Assembly (NCBI GenBank): GCA_022615805.1
Contig: JAKEGO010000170.1
Span: 1-18,992, forward strand
Direction of reading: 5' to 3'
Source of the DNA: Thermoplasmata archaeon
GTDB lineage: Archaea; Thermoplasmatota; JAKEGO01
Length of the DNA: 18,992 nt
Shown here: positions 1 through 7,519 of the stretch, one piece after another
Layout: the number at the start of each line of letters is the position of its first letter
Numbering within the stretch: the first letter of the stretch is position 1
The notes under the pieces: generated by a model
Told to the model about the DNA's origin: nothing
What the model saw: the letters and a program-made list of their open reading frames with translations, nothing else
Databases searched by the model: none
Program-made: the position numbers and the translations under genes

Positions 1-260
1 TCTGCGGGCCAGTATCCCGGATCAAGCTCCAGCCCGCTGACTCTCTATGAGCAGCGCCGATGGACCCGACGTGATGACGTTTCGCCGTCGGGGTTCGGGA
101 AGGGGTTGGCGATCGATCGCGGTCGGTCCCCAACCTCGGAGGGACCTGAGCTTCAGTGCCTCATGCAAGCCTGTCCAATACTGACCTGCGAATCGAATCG
201 AAGGTCACTATGCCGATCGTTGAACAAGGCGCTATCGGGTCGAGGAAGAAGCGAATTTCA

Positions 261-281
261 GGTGACGCCTTCGGCGCCACC
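261..281. repeat. Imperfect hairpin, 9 bp with one mismatch
   Basis: The arms GGTGACGCC and GGCGCCACC pair around a TTC apex with a single A-C mismatch at the fifth pair. It lies in a gene-free stretch. Its apex matches the one in the hairpin at 328-346. Function unknown. Confidence 0.6.
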
Positions 282-327
282 GTCCCGTCGGGAACTGATC
301 GTCGCGTAGAGCCCTTCCCCGACGCCA

Positions 328-346
328 TCGACGCCTTCGGCGTCGA
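328..346. repeat. Perfect hairpin, 8 bp
   Basis: TCGACGCC and GGCGTCGA form a perfect 8-bp inverted repeat around a TTC apex, in the same gene-free stretch as the hairpin at 261-281. No T-run follows directly, so a simple terminator is unlikely. Function unknown. Confidence 0.6.
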
Positions 347-620
347 CATGCCTCGATGACCGATGGATGCGCAGTCAGGGACGTCATCTCGGGGCGGGCC
401 AATTCCGCAACCCGTCGTGGAACCCGTGCACTATTGGCCTGGGAATTGGATCCATGGTCATATCTATCAACTGAGAACAAGGCGCGGTCAAGCGAGTCGA
501 AGAACGAACGAACAGGGCTGGCCTACCCGCCTCTCATCATCCATCAGATAAGGGTAGTCCCTTTTTGGATGTGCTTTTTCCTGATGTCCCATCTGGACCT
601 CACTTGATTTATGATCACTT

Positions 621-629
621 AAGAAAAAG
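621..629 (-). terminator. Oligo-T terminator after tRNA-Ser
   Basis: Immediately after the tRNA 3' end on the minus strand the sequence reads ACTTTTTCTT. An oligo-T stretch of this kind is enough to end archaeal transcription. It lies 3-11 nt past the discriminator base. Confidence 0.6.
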
Positions 630-631
630 TA

Positions 632-717
632 CGCCGAGGGAGGGATTCGAACCCTCGAGGCGCAAAGCACCAGCAGGTCTCGAGCCTACCGCCTTGTCCG
701 GGCTAGGCTACCTCGGC
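632..717 (-). tRNA. tRNA-Ser (anticodon CGA)
   Basis: The minus strand folds into a complete class II tRNA of 86 nt. The acceptor stem is GCCGAGG/CCTCGGC with discriminator G. The D stem is GCCT/AGGC. The anticodon stem GTAGG/CCTGC carries the loop CTCGAGA, giving anticodon CGA (codon UCG). A 16-nt variable region forms a GGTGC/GCGCC arm, the hallmark of tRNA-Ser. The T arm is GAGGG-TTCGAAT-CCCTC. There is no intron in the anticodon loop and the 3' CCA is not encoded. A TATA-like box lies upstream and a T-run follows, so it is probably its own transcription unit. UCG should be a common serine codon in such a GC-rich genome. Confidence 0.96.
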
Positions 718-753
718 ATGTGCCAGAGGGCGGACCACTCGATGCCCGCCGGG

Positions 754-760
754 TTATTAA
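754..760 (-). promoter_or_regulatory. TATA-like box for tRNA-Ser
   Basis: TTAATAA on the minus strand, centred about 40 nt upstream of the tRNA 5' end. This would place transcription start roughly 15 nt before the mature tRNA, leaving a short leader for RNase P to remove. Confidence 0.55.
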
Positions 761-920
761 TGCCTTTCTCCCAGCCCGCATATGACTGGCAGGTCGCCCG
801 TGCGCCGGCCAAATGACCTGCGGGCGCATGGCCCCGGGCGGCGTGAGTGCCGGGAAGGGTGTGATCGGCCGTCGGCACCGGCCGGGGGTGCCGGAGGCAT
901 CGCGCCTTTGCCCCAGCGGG

Positions 921-1907
921 TCATTCCCTCCGGTAGACGGCGAACCTCCGCGTAAGGGACCGGTGGACCCTCACGGGGAACGTCGCCGTGCGGGCCATGT
1001 ACTCGTCGCCGAGGTGGAGCGCCCATTCGGCCGGGAGCGCGAGCGCGAGGTGTCCGCCCGTGCGCAGGGCGTCCGCCACGCTCTCGAACATCCTCCGGTA
1101 TATCGCGGCGAGGCCCTCGTCCCTGAGAGAGGTCGACCTCCCGTAGGGGGGATCGGTGGCCACCGCGTCGAGGGGCGCGAGCTCGGAGATCGCGGAGACG
1201 TCGCCTGCTGCAACGCTTGCCTCCAGGCCGAAGTGCCCGAGATTGGCCATCGCCCCGGCGACCATCTCGCCGGAGATGTCGATGCCATGGGCTTCGGCAC
1301 CTATCGCCGCGGCCTCCATGAGGATGCCACCGGCCCCGCAGAACGGGTCGGCGAAGCGGCCGCCGACCGGGACCCGCGAGAGGTTGACGAGGGTGCGGGC
1401 GAGCGGGGCCCGTATCGATACAGGGCTGAAGAACGGGCGCTTCATCACGTCCCGGGCCATGAAGGATGCGCGGTCGGCAGAGTGCCTGAGGACGGCGACG
1501 ATGGTCGGGGCTCCTGCTATGACCTTCACGACCGTATCCGGGTCCCTGAGCGCCGGCCTGCCTGGTATGCCCGGTGCCAGCGCCGCGGCAAGGTGCTCGA
1601 CCCCTGAGGGGGCGTCGTCTCCGGGGCTCACCGAGAGGCGGAACGTGCCCTCCACGTGCCGTGCGATGACGGAGGGGTCCGTGAGGAGGGCGTCGAGCCC
1701 ATCGAGCTCGATGACGACCTCGAAGGCGCGCCGGGCCAAGGCGGTCCTCGCCATCGCCGCGCACATGCAGTCGGCGTCGAGGATGGCGTGGCGGCCGTAG
1801 AGCCCGATCGGCGCGGGACGCTCGCCCGAAGCCTCGACGCATCCCCGGAGCTCCTCGACCGAGAGTTCGAGCTCCTCCCCGGCCAGTTCGACCGCCCAAC
1901 GTGGCAT
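921..1907 (-). CDS. trmG10: tRNA (guanine(10)-N2)-dimethyltransferase, Trm-G10/Trm11 family
   Basis: Predicted to methylate N2 of G10 in tRNA using S-adenosylmethionine, acting in the cytoplasm on the D-stem side of the tRNA core. The 328-residue protein has the family architecture. The N-terminal ~150 residues resemble an NFLD/THUMP RNA-binding module (low motif content, judged mainly by position). A Rossmann methyltransferase follows, with motif I DPFCGAGG at 187-194, acidic motif II GIDIS near 208-212, and the catalytic N2-guanine motif TDPPYG at 251-256. DPPY is characteristic of amino-group methyltransferases. The ATG at 1907 lies about 27 nt downstream of a TATA-like box, which suits a leaderless transcript and supports this start. 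It is monocistronic and divergent from the zinc-ribbon gene. Confident at family level; mono- versus dimethylation is inferred from archaeal members. Confidence 0.92.
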   Translation of the reverse strand: MPRWAVELAGEELELSVEELRGCVEASGERPAPIGLYGRHAILDADCMCAAMARTALARRAFEVVIELDGLDALLTDPSVIARHVEGTFRLSVSPGDDAPSGVEHLAAALAPGIPGRPALRDPDTVVKVIAGAPTIVAVLRHSADRASFMARDVMKRPFFSPVSIRAPLARTLVNLSRVPVGGRFADPFCGAGGILMEAAAIGAEAHGIDISGEMVAGAMANLGHFGLEASVAAGDVSAISELAPLDAVATDPPYGRSTSLRDEGLAAIYRRMFESVADALRTGGHLALALPAEWALHLGDEYMARTATFPVRVHRSLTRRFAVYRRE

Positions 1908-1928
1908 CGGGCCTCGAGGGAAAGGCGA

Positions 1929-1937
1929 CTAGATAAA
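1929..1937 (-). promoter_or_regulatory. TATA-like box for trmG10
   Basis: TTTATCTAG on the minus strand, centred about 27 nt before the ATG at 1907. The spacing predicts transcription starting at or next to the start codon (leaderless). Confidence 0.6.
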
Positions 1938-2113
1938 CCCAAGCGCCACACCGACCGGGGGAGAACGGGCATTTGAGCCCTCGATCAGTCCCGCCCGGGG
2001 AGAGGGGGGGCCGGTCCCGCCGGCGGACCGCACGGGGGTCGTGGGGGGTGATGAACGGCCAGGGGCTCGAACCGCGTCGACCTTGCCGGCCTGGGAGTGA
2101 CGGGGCAAAAGGG

Positions 2114-2119
2114 TTATAT
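2114..2119 (+). promoter_or_regulatory. TATA-like box for zinc-ribbon membrane protein
   Basis: TTATAT in otherwise GC-rich DNA, about 40 nt upstream of the ATG at 2157. A start near 2140 would leave a ~15-nt leader that includes a weak GGTGG ribosome-binding site. Confidence 0.5.
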
Positions 2120-2156
2120 CCATCTCGAAATTAGGTATGCAACGCACGGTGGTTTC

Positions 2157-3341
2157 ATGGCGGCGATGAAAGGACAGGTCCTGTTGACCCTCGGCATCAT
2201 CCTGGCACTCGTTGGCATGCTCTTCTACTTCTTCATGTTCGGCTTCGTCACCATGAACCGGCCGGTGTGGACGATGGAGGAGCTGGAGAAGGACTACAAG
2301 GTCGACACCGTCGAGGAGGTCCACGGGACACAGACGGTGCTCGTGCTGGAATCTTACTTTTTCAAGAGCGTCGACAAAGGGTCCATCATCTACGTCCGCG
2401 ATACGGTGGAGGAGGTGGAGTACAACAGCGAGGTCGGGAAGACCGTCGTCTGGTTCGAGAGCACGGGGGCGGGGAGGATCAACGACTGGAGCGACCTCAG
2501 CGACGGGAGCGCGCTATCGCTCGACAAGCCGACCTCTGGGAACCAATCCCGCGGCCTGCAACCCTTCCTCTTCTTCGAAGGCGACATGAGGTCGACGCTC
2601 AAGAAGGGGGCCGAGATCGGGCTGCGGATCAACGTCGCGGGCTCGACCAATGCCAGGGAGTACATCAAGCAGCAGGGGGAGCCGGGGGCCGACGAGGACG
2701 CGGGGTTCACCGAGGAGGACATCATCGACATCTCCCTCTATTCGCTCTTGGGCATGGTGATGATGATCGCGGGCGGGGCGCTCGCGGGCGTCGGGGCGTT
2801 CCTAACGTTCGTGAAGAAGGAGGGCGCTAAGGCGCCGGCCGGCGCTGTCGCCACCGAACAGCCGACCCGGCAGGTGGCGAGCGGCGCCCCTGTCAGGCAG
2901 ACCAAGTGCCCGGCCTGCGGTTCGCTCATCTCGATACCTCCGGGTGCCACCTCCATCAAGTGCGGCTCATGCCATCGTTCATACCAGATCGGCGGAAGCG
3001 CTGCCGGGCGTCCGGCGGCGCCAGCTGGCGCGCCCGCCGCGGCCCAGAGGCCAGCCACCCCTCCGGCGGGGGGGGTCCGCCAAACCAAATGCCCTGGGTG
3101 CGGCTCGGCGATAACCATTCCGCCCGGGGCCACCACCATCAGGTGCGGTTCCTGCGGAAGGTCTTACAACATTGGCGGCGCCGCCCCGCGCGCGCCCGCG
3201 GCAGCTCAGAGGCCGGCAGCGGCGCCAGCCGCCGGCGCAAGGCAGGCGAAGTGCCCGGCCTGCGGCTCTGCCATATCGATACCCGCCGGAGCGACGACGA
3301 TCGCCTGCCCGTCATGCAGACGGTCCTTCAAGGTCGGGTGA
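2157..3341 (+). CDS. Two-pass membrane protein with three C-terminal zinc ribbons
   Basis: Function unknown. The 394-residue protein has a transmembrane segment at about 8-32, a ~160-residue polar domain that I do not recognise (probably extracytoplasmic), and a second transmembrane segment at about 194-219. A cytoplasmic tail then carries three near-identical zinc ribbons. Each is CX2C-X14-CX2C, with cysteines at 251/254/269/272, 312/315/330/333 and 366/369/384/387. Ala/Pro-rich linkers of roughly 30 residues separate them, and each ribbon ends in a short RS(Y/F)-x-(I/V)G strand. This topology resembles archaeal GIDE/LemA-like or zinc-ribbon membrane proteins only loosely. The start at 2157 is preferred over an in-frame ATG at 2097, because 2097 lies upstream of the TATA-like box. 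Downstream it converges on the subtilase gene. The ribbons could bind nucleic acid or protein; I cannot say which. Confidence 0.85.
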   Translation: MAAMKGQVLLTLGIILALVGMLFYFFMFGFVTMNRPVWTMEELEKDYKVDTVEEVHGTQTVLVLESYFFKSVDKGSIIYVRDTVEEVEYNSEVGKTVVWFESTGAGRINDWSDLSDGSALSLDKPTSGNQSRGLQPFLFFEGDMRSTLKKGAEIGLRINVAGSTNAREYIKQQGEPGADEDAGFTEEDIIDISLYSLLGMVMMIAGGALAGVGAFLTFVKKEGAKAPAGAVATEQPTRQVASGAPVRQTKCPACGSLISIPPGATSIKCGSCHRSYQIGGSAAGRPAAPAGAPAAAQRPATPPAGGVRQTKCPGCGSAITIPPGATTIRCGSCGRSYNIGGAAPRAPAAAQRPAAAPAAGARQAKCPACGSAISIPAGATTIACPSCRRSFKVG

Positions 3342-3445
3342 TGCGGCCAAGAAGAAGGTCGCCGATATCGATCCCATAGATGTTGATACGGACCGGATGT
3401 CGCTCGGGTCTCGTCCGACCGAGCCATGTGCATCGATGCGGGCCA

Positions 3446-5842
3446 TTACCCGCCGCGCCCTGGCGGGGTTCCCGGACGCCCGTTTTGCGGGGATGCGGGA
3501 CCGCCTGCATGCCCCTGCTCGAGGGGGACCGGCTCCGATGCGACCGCGTCCGGGACGACCTCGACCGGGGCGTTCTTGCGCTTCCTGAACGCGGAGAAGC
3601 CGATCGCGAGCCCGGCGGCGAGGGCGATGCCGACAGCCGCTGCGAGGACCCCGAGTGGGATGACCTCGTCCGTCTCCTTGACCGTTATCGTCTTGACCGG
3701 GCGGGGCACGAGGCCGGTGGTGTCGAAGGCCCGTGTACCGAGGAACAACGTGCAGTTCCCCTCGCCCGAAGGTTCGCCGGGCTCGAGCCATCGGGTCTCC
3801 GTCTGCTCGCTCTGGAGAGGGACGATGACCTCCCCTGCCGAGAGATGCACGGCCATCGATACCTGGAAGTTGACGGTCGGCTCGAAGAACTCGTTGTCCT
3901 GCCAGATGTAGCCGACCGCCTCCCCGTCGATCCAGAATCTCCAGCTCTGGCCGGTGAGGTCCTCTGAGACCTCGATCTCGTAGCGCTTGACCCCCTCGCT
4001 CACCGCCGTGGGCGTGGTGACGTCGTTGTTGCCGTCGCCGTCCATGTCGATGGCAAGGTCGAGGTTCGCCACGAAGCCGGTCAGGCTGGACTGCTCGTAA
4101 TCGAGCACTATGGAGGCCATATCGGCGCCCTGCGGCATGTACACGTTCACCGAGGAGTTGGTGGCGTAGATCGAGTTCCCGGAGGGGTGCATGTCCGATG
4201 TGACGAGGTGGGCCCACTCGCCGTGCCACCGCGTCCGGAGGTTGTCGGTCTGAACGGTCAGGAACGTCCTGTAGGAGATGTTCATCTGCTCCATCGCGTC
4301 GAAGACCGTCAGGTCGGGGCGGTCGGCCCTGCCGTCGCCGTCCCCGTCGTAGGTGCGCAGCCGCTGAAGCGTCAGCGCGACCTGCACGGCGCGGGTCACG
4401 TTGACGAGGCCGTAACCCTGGGCGAAGTCGTGCCTCTTCCCGATGTCGCCGATGGCATCGATCTGCGGGACGCCCTCGGCCCCGGGCTCGATGTAGTCCG
4501 CGGTGGCCTCGAGGATCAGCTCGGCCTCGGTCACGAGGGTCGTCGTGTCATTGTACCACTCGCTCGCTGGGACTCCCCCCTCACCACCGGAGTGGTCGTC
4601 GTGCCATCCCGACACGTTCAGGCCGGGAGCCGCCTGGTACAGGAGCGAGACGACGCCGGAGATGTGCGGCGTTGCCATGCTCGTCCCGCTGATGGCCATA
4701 TAGTAGAGGTCGTCATCCGTCGGCCGTTGCGAGCCGTCGATCAGCGTGCCCCGTGGCGCCGTGGACCATATGTCCACGCCCGGTGCGGTGATGTCTGGCC
4801 ACGTCTCTTCGATGTCCTTGTGGCCCCGGGAGCTGAAGTCGGCGATGCCCGTCCCGTCCCTGAGGGCGGCCGCGACCGAGATGGCGGAGGGGACGTTGGC
4901 GTACGGGTTCGTCCGGATGTCGGAGCCGTCGCCGCCGTCGTTCCCCGCGGCGAAGACGACCGCGACGTGGTTCTCGTAGGAGAGCTTCTCGATGAGCAGG
5001 GTTATCGCGTCCTGCGGGTCGTACCTCGCGCCCGAAGTGCCCCAGCTGTTCGAGACCACCCTGATGTTCATCGGGTTGTCGTTGGGCCTCGACTGCTCGT
5101 ACACCCTCGTCAGAGCCTCGACTGCGTAGATTATGCTCAGTCCCTCGCCGGTGGACATACCGTAGAGGTTCGCCCCGGGGGCCACGCCGCGCCGCTGGCC
5201 GGCGGAGGCGTCACCGTTTCCCGCGACCGTTCCCGCGCAGTGGGTGCCGTGGCCTGAGGACGTGTCACCGTTCTCGACCTCCGTCCATCCGGCCTCGGTG
5301 CGCTTCTCGTTCTTGATGGTCTTTGTCCCGTAGTCGAGGTCGGGGTGGCCCGCGTCGATGCCTGTATCCAGGACGACGGCGGTCACGCCGCGCCCGTCGA
5401 TGCGCTTCATGTAGCCATCGTCATCGAAAACGACCTCGCCGTCCTCGATCAGGGCGTGGTCCCATGTGGAGGGCGAGCCGATGGCCACGTTCGACACCTC
5501 CATGAACGTGTCGAGCGCCGCGTCCTCCTCTATCCACACGACGCCATCGGCCCTCGATAGGGCGAGGACCTGTTCTCTCGTCGCCGTGAAGGATGCAGCG
5601 TTGATCGGATCGAGCACGACATCGGGCGTGAGCCCGAGCCGGTCCAGGAGCCGGTTCTCGTCGGATACGGGCCGGTCGAACCGGACGATGACGACCATGT
5701 TGGCGCCCGGGCGGGCCTCGATGAGGGCCTCTCGCAATGCGGGGTCCATCACATCGATGTCCCCGACCTGCCTCTCACCCGCAATGAAAGGGGAAGGGGC
5801 GAGCAGCAACGCGGCCAATATCGCTGGAAGCCACCATCTCAT
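3446..5842 (-). CDS. Membrane-anchored subtilisin-like serine protease (peptidase S8)
   Basis: A secreted endopeptidase held on the cell surface. The 798-residue precursor has a signal peptide (about 1-22) and an I9-like propeptide (about 45-110). The S8 catalytic domain has Asp159 (VVLDTGID), His198 (GHGTH), oxyanion Asn301 (AAGN) and Ser388 (SGTSMATPH). The triad is complete and in the right order, so activity is expected. A long beta-rich C-terminal region follows, with acidic DGDGDGRAD and DMDGDGNND segments that look like calcium-binding loops. A hydrophobic helix (about 730-751) precedes a basic FRKRK stop-transfer and a Pro/Gly-rich cytoplasmic tail. The open frame extends upstream to 6607 in the antisense of elp3. 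The start at 5842 is chosen because it begins the signal peptide and has AGGTGA 4 nt upstream. Substrate unknown; peptide scavenging or surface processing are both plausible. Confidence 0.95.
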   Translation of the reverse strand: MRWWLPAILAALLLAPSPFIAGERQVGDIDVMDPALREALIEARPGANMVVIVRFDRPVSDENRLLDRLGLTPDVVLDPINAASFTATREQVLALSRADGVVWIEEDAALDTFMEVSNVAIGSPSTWDHALIEDGEVVFDDDGYMKRIDGRGVTAVVLDTGIDAGHPDLDYGTKTIKNEKRTEAGWTEVENGDTSSGHGTHCAGTVAGNGDASAGQRRGVAPGANLYGMSTGEGLSIIYAVEALTRVYEQSRPNDNPMNIRVVSNSWGTSGARYDPQDAITLLIEKLSYENHVAVVFAAGNDGGDGSDIRTNPYANVPSAISVAAALRDGTGIADFSSRGHKDIEETWPDITAPGVDIWSTAPRGTLIDGSQRPTDDDLYYMAISGTSMATPHISGVVSLLYQAAPGLNVSGWHDDHSGGEGGVPASEWYNDTTTLVTEAELILEATADYIEPGAEGVPQIDAIGDIGKRHDFAQGYGLVNVTRAVQVALTLQRLRTYDGDGDGRADRPDLTVFDAMEQMNISYRTFLTVQTDNLRTRWHGEWAHLVTSDMHPSGNSIYATNSSVNVYMPQGADMASIVLDYEQSSLTGFVANLDLAIDMDGDGNNDVTTPTAVSEGVKRYEIEVSEDLTGQSWRFWIDGEAVGYIWQDNEFFEPTVNFQVSMAVHLSAGEVIVPLQSEQTETRWLEPGEPSGEGNCTLFLGTRAFDTTGLVPRPVKTITVKETDEVIPLGVLAAAVGIALAAGLAIGFSAFRKRKNAPVEVVPDAVASEPVPLEQGHAGGPASPQNGRPGTPPGRGG

Positions 5843-5877
5843 GCGATCACCTGATCCCACGGGAATGGTCCCTCCTT

Positions 5878-5885
5878 CGATTAAA
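5878..5885 (-). promoter_or_regulatory. TATA-like box for the subtilase gene
   Basis: TTTAATCG on the minus strand about 40 nt upstream of the ATG at 5842. It predicts a ~15-nt leader containing the AGGTGA ribosome-binding site, so the protease is probably transcribed separately from elp3. Confidence 0.45.
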
Positions 5886-5985
5886 CGGTTGTGGTGGTCC
5901 TTGGAGTATCGAGGATCTTCGCCGACGGTCATGGCCCTCGTACTTCGCCCGGTCGGCGCAGGGAGAGGTGGTCTCGGTCGGCGGT

Positions 5986-7512
5986 CTATGCCACGGGGGC
6001 TATGTCGCGGACCATGTACATACCTTCGAGGCGGTAACCCCTTCTTTCGAAGTACTCGCGGACGCCGACGCCGCTGGTCACGGCGATCCTGTCGAACCCA
6101 TCCCGCGTCGCAATCCGTTCCGCCTCGGACAGAAGTGAGCCCCCGAGTCCGCGGTGCTGGATGCCCCGGTCCGCCCTGCCGAGTGGGACCAGCTCCCCGA
6201 CAACGCGGAGCTCGCGCACCCTCGCTGGCGCGCCCGCCCTGAGGCGGAGCCGAAGGTAGGCGTGGAGGACGTCCCCGGCCTCGCGGGACAGGAAGATCTC
6301 CCGTCCATCGGCTGCCTTGTATTCCCTCATGAGGAGGGTGGGGATTCCGCGCCCTGGCACGCCGATGGCGTCCGTTCGGCCCGCTTCCCTGCACCTGATG
6401 CATCGGCACCGCTCCCCCGTAGAAGCCAGGCGCCCGGCCGCGAGTTCCCGGAGGTTGCCGCGGCGGACGCCGGCCGCGATGAGGGGGGCGGGGATGTCCC
6501 TTTGCACGCGCTGGATGCGGACCCAGGGGGGCGTCATGCGTTTGATGGCCGCGACGAGCTCGATGGCGCGTTCGTCGTCGAGCGGCGAGTAGCGCCCCGC
6601 GGCCCATTCACCGTGGAGGGCGGTCCCGGCGACGACCAGCGTTGGGTATATCTTGACCATGTCGGGCATGAACCGCGGGTCGGTGAACGCCAGGCGGAAG
6701 TCCTCGAGGTCCTCGGAGGGGGAGGAGCCGGGGAGGCCGGGCATCATCTGGTATAGCACCTTGAGGCCGGCGTCCCGCGCATCCGCCGTCGCGGCGACGG
6801 TGTCGGCGACGGTGTGACCGCGGCCCACGCCCGTCAGGATTTCGTCCCTCAGCGCCTGGACCCCCAACTCGACCCGGGTGGCGCCCAGACGGATGGCATC
6901 CTCGACCCGTCGGCCGGTGAAGAGGTCGGGCCGCGTCTCCACGGTGAGGCCTATGCATCGGTGGGGGGCGGTACCGTTCGCCGCCTGGGCCGCCATGAGT
7001 GTCGTCGACGAGGCGCCGTTCATCGCGTCGAGGCACCCCTTCACGAACGACTCCTGGTAGGCGGATTCGCGGGCCGTGAACGTGCCGCCCATGATTATTA
7101 GGTCCACCTTGTCGGTGGGGTGTCCGATGGCCATGTACTGGTCGAGCCTGGCCTTGACCTGTCGGTGAGGTTCGTAATCGTTCTGGGCGGCCCGAAGGGC
7201 GGCGGGCTCGCGGCCGGTGTAACTCTGAGGTGTGCCGTTACCGACGCCTCCGGGGCAATACGAACATGTCCCGTGAGGACATGGTGCGGGGGATGTCATG
7301 ACAGCGATTGGCGCCACGCCGGAAAGCGTCCTCGACGGTTTCTTCCTCAGCGCCCGCGCCACCGGGTCTCTGAGGCCGTCGGGCGCACTGGCGATGATAT
7401 CCGCGTTCGATGGCAACGAACCGAGGGCGTTCTCCTCGCAGTAGGCCCTCTTGGCATCTTCGGGATTCACCCCATCGAGGACCGCGCGCGCGATCTCTGC
7501 AAGGTCCCGCAT
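5986..7512 (-). CDS. elp3: tRNA uridine(34) acetyltransferase Elp3 (radical SAM + GNAT)
   Basis: Predicted to start wobble-uridine modification (cm5U34 formation) in tRNA by attaching a carboxymethyl group derived from acetyl-CoA. Archaeal Elp3 works without the other Elongator subunits. The 508-residue length is typical. A short N-terminal helical tRNA-contact region is followed by the radical SAM cluster motif C78-P-H-G-T-C83-S-Y-C86 with PGG. The radical SAM barrel holds GLTVETRPD and the QMMPGLPG segment. Then comes a Cys-rich element (CRCIRC), and a C-terminal GNAT domain with the acetyl-CoA loop QHRGLGGSLL and a terminal MYMVRD. Cluster and acetyl-CoA motifs are intact. The ATG at 7512 lies only 7 nt after the upstream gene, indicating an operon (8980 to 5986). 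The preceding ORF ends in a tandem TGA-TAG and no strong ribosome-binding site is visible, so translation may be coupled. Confidence 0.96.
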   Translation of the reverse strand: MRDLAEIARAVLDGVNPEDAKRAYCEENALGSLPSNADIIASAPDGLRDPVARALRKKPSRTLSGVAPIAVMTSPAPCPHGTCSYCPGGVGNGTPQSYTGREPAALRAAQNDYEPHRQVKARLDQYMAIGHPTDKVDLIIMGGTFTARESAYQESFVKGCLDAMNGASSTTLMAAQAANGTAPHRCIGLTVETRPDLFTGRRVEDAIRLGATRVELGVQALRDEILTGVGRGHTVADTVAATADARDAGLKVLYQMMPGLPGSSPSEDLEDFRLAFTDPRFMPDMVKIYPTLVVAGTALHGEWAAGRYSPLDDERAIELVAAIKRMTPPWVRIQRVQRDIPAPLIAAGVRRGNLRELAAGRLASTGERCRCIRCREAGRTDAIGVPGRGIPTLLMREYKAADGREIFLSREAGDVLHAYLRLRLRAGAPARVRELRVVGELVPLGRADRGIQHRGLGGSLLSEAERIATRDGFDRIAVTSGVGVREYFERRGYRLEGMYMVRDIAPVA

Positions 7513-7519
7513 GGGCCTA

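Larger units (their letters stand above)
1..631. other. Gene-free leading region, no recognisable CDS or RNA
   Basis: I find no convincing gene here. Short open frames exist on both strands, but none shows a recognisable motif and they overlap one another. The stretch holds two short hairpins with the same CTTCG-containing apex (261-281 and 328-346) and two T-runs on the plus strand (562-566 and 575-579) that could end a plus-strand transcript. A GTGATGA at 70-76 resembles a C box, but no properly spaced D box follows. An unrecognised non-coding RNA is possible but not shown. Confidence 0.5.

Noticed and set aside
70..150. Possible C/D box small RNA (GTGATGA at 70-76, CTGA at 147-150)
   Set aside because: The distance is long for an archaeal C/D RNA and no C'/D' pair is visible between the boxes.
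757..1899. 380-residue minus-strand open frame overlapping trmG10
   Set aside because: It is a frame-shifted shadow of trmG10, Arg/Gly-rich, and runs past the real stop without motif.
2047..2100. C-box-like GTGATGA and a T-loop-like CTCGAAC near 2050-2075
   Set aside because: No D box CTGA follows and no cloverleaf can be folded; this is chance resemblance.
5843..6607. N-terminal extension of the subtilase frame
   Set aside because: It lies upstream of the signal peptide, promoter and ribosome-binding site. Its sequence is an elp3 shadow, so it is not a fusion.
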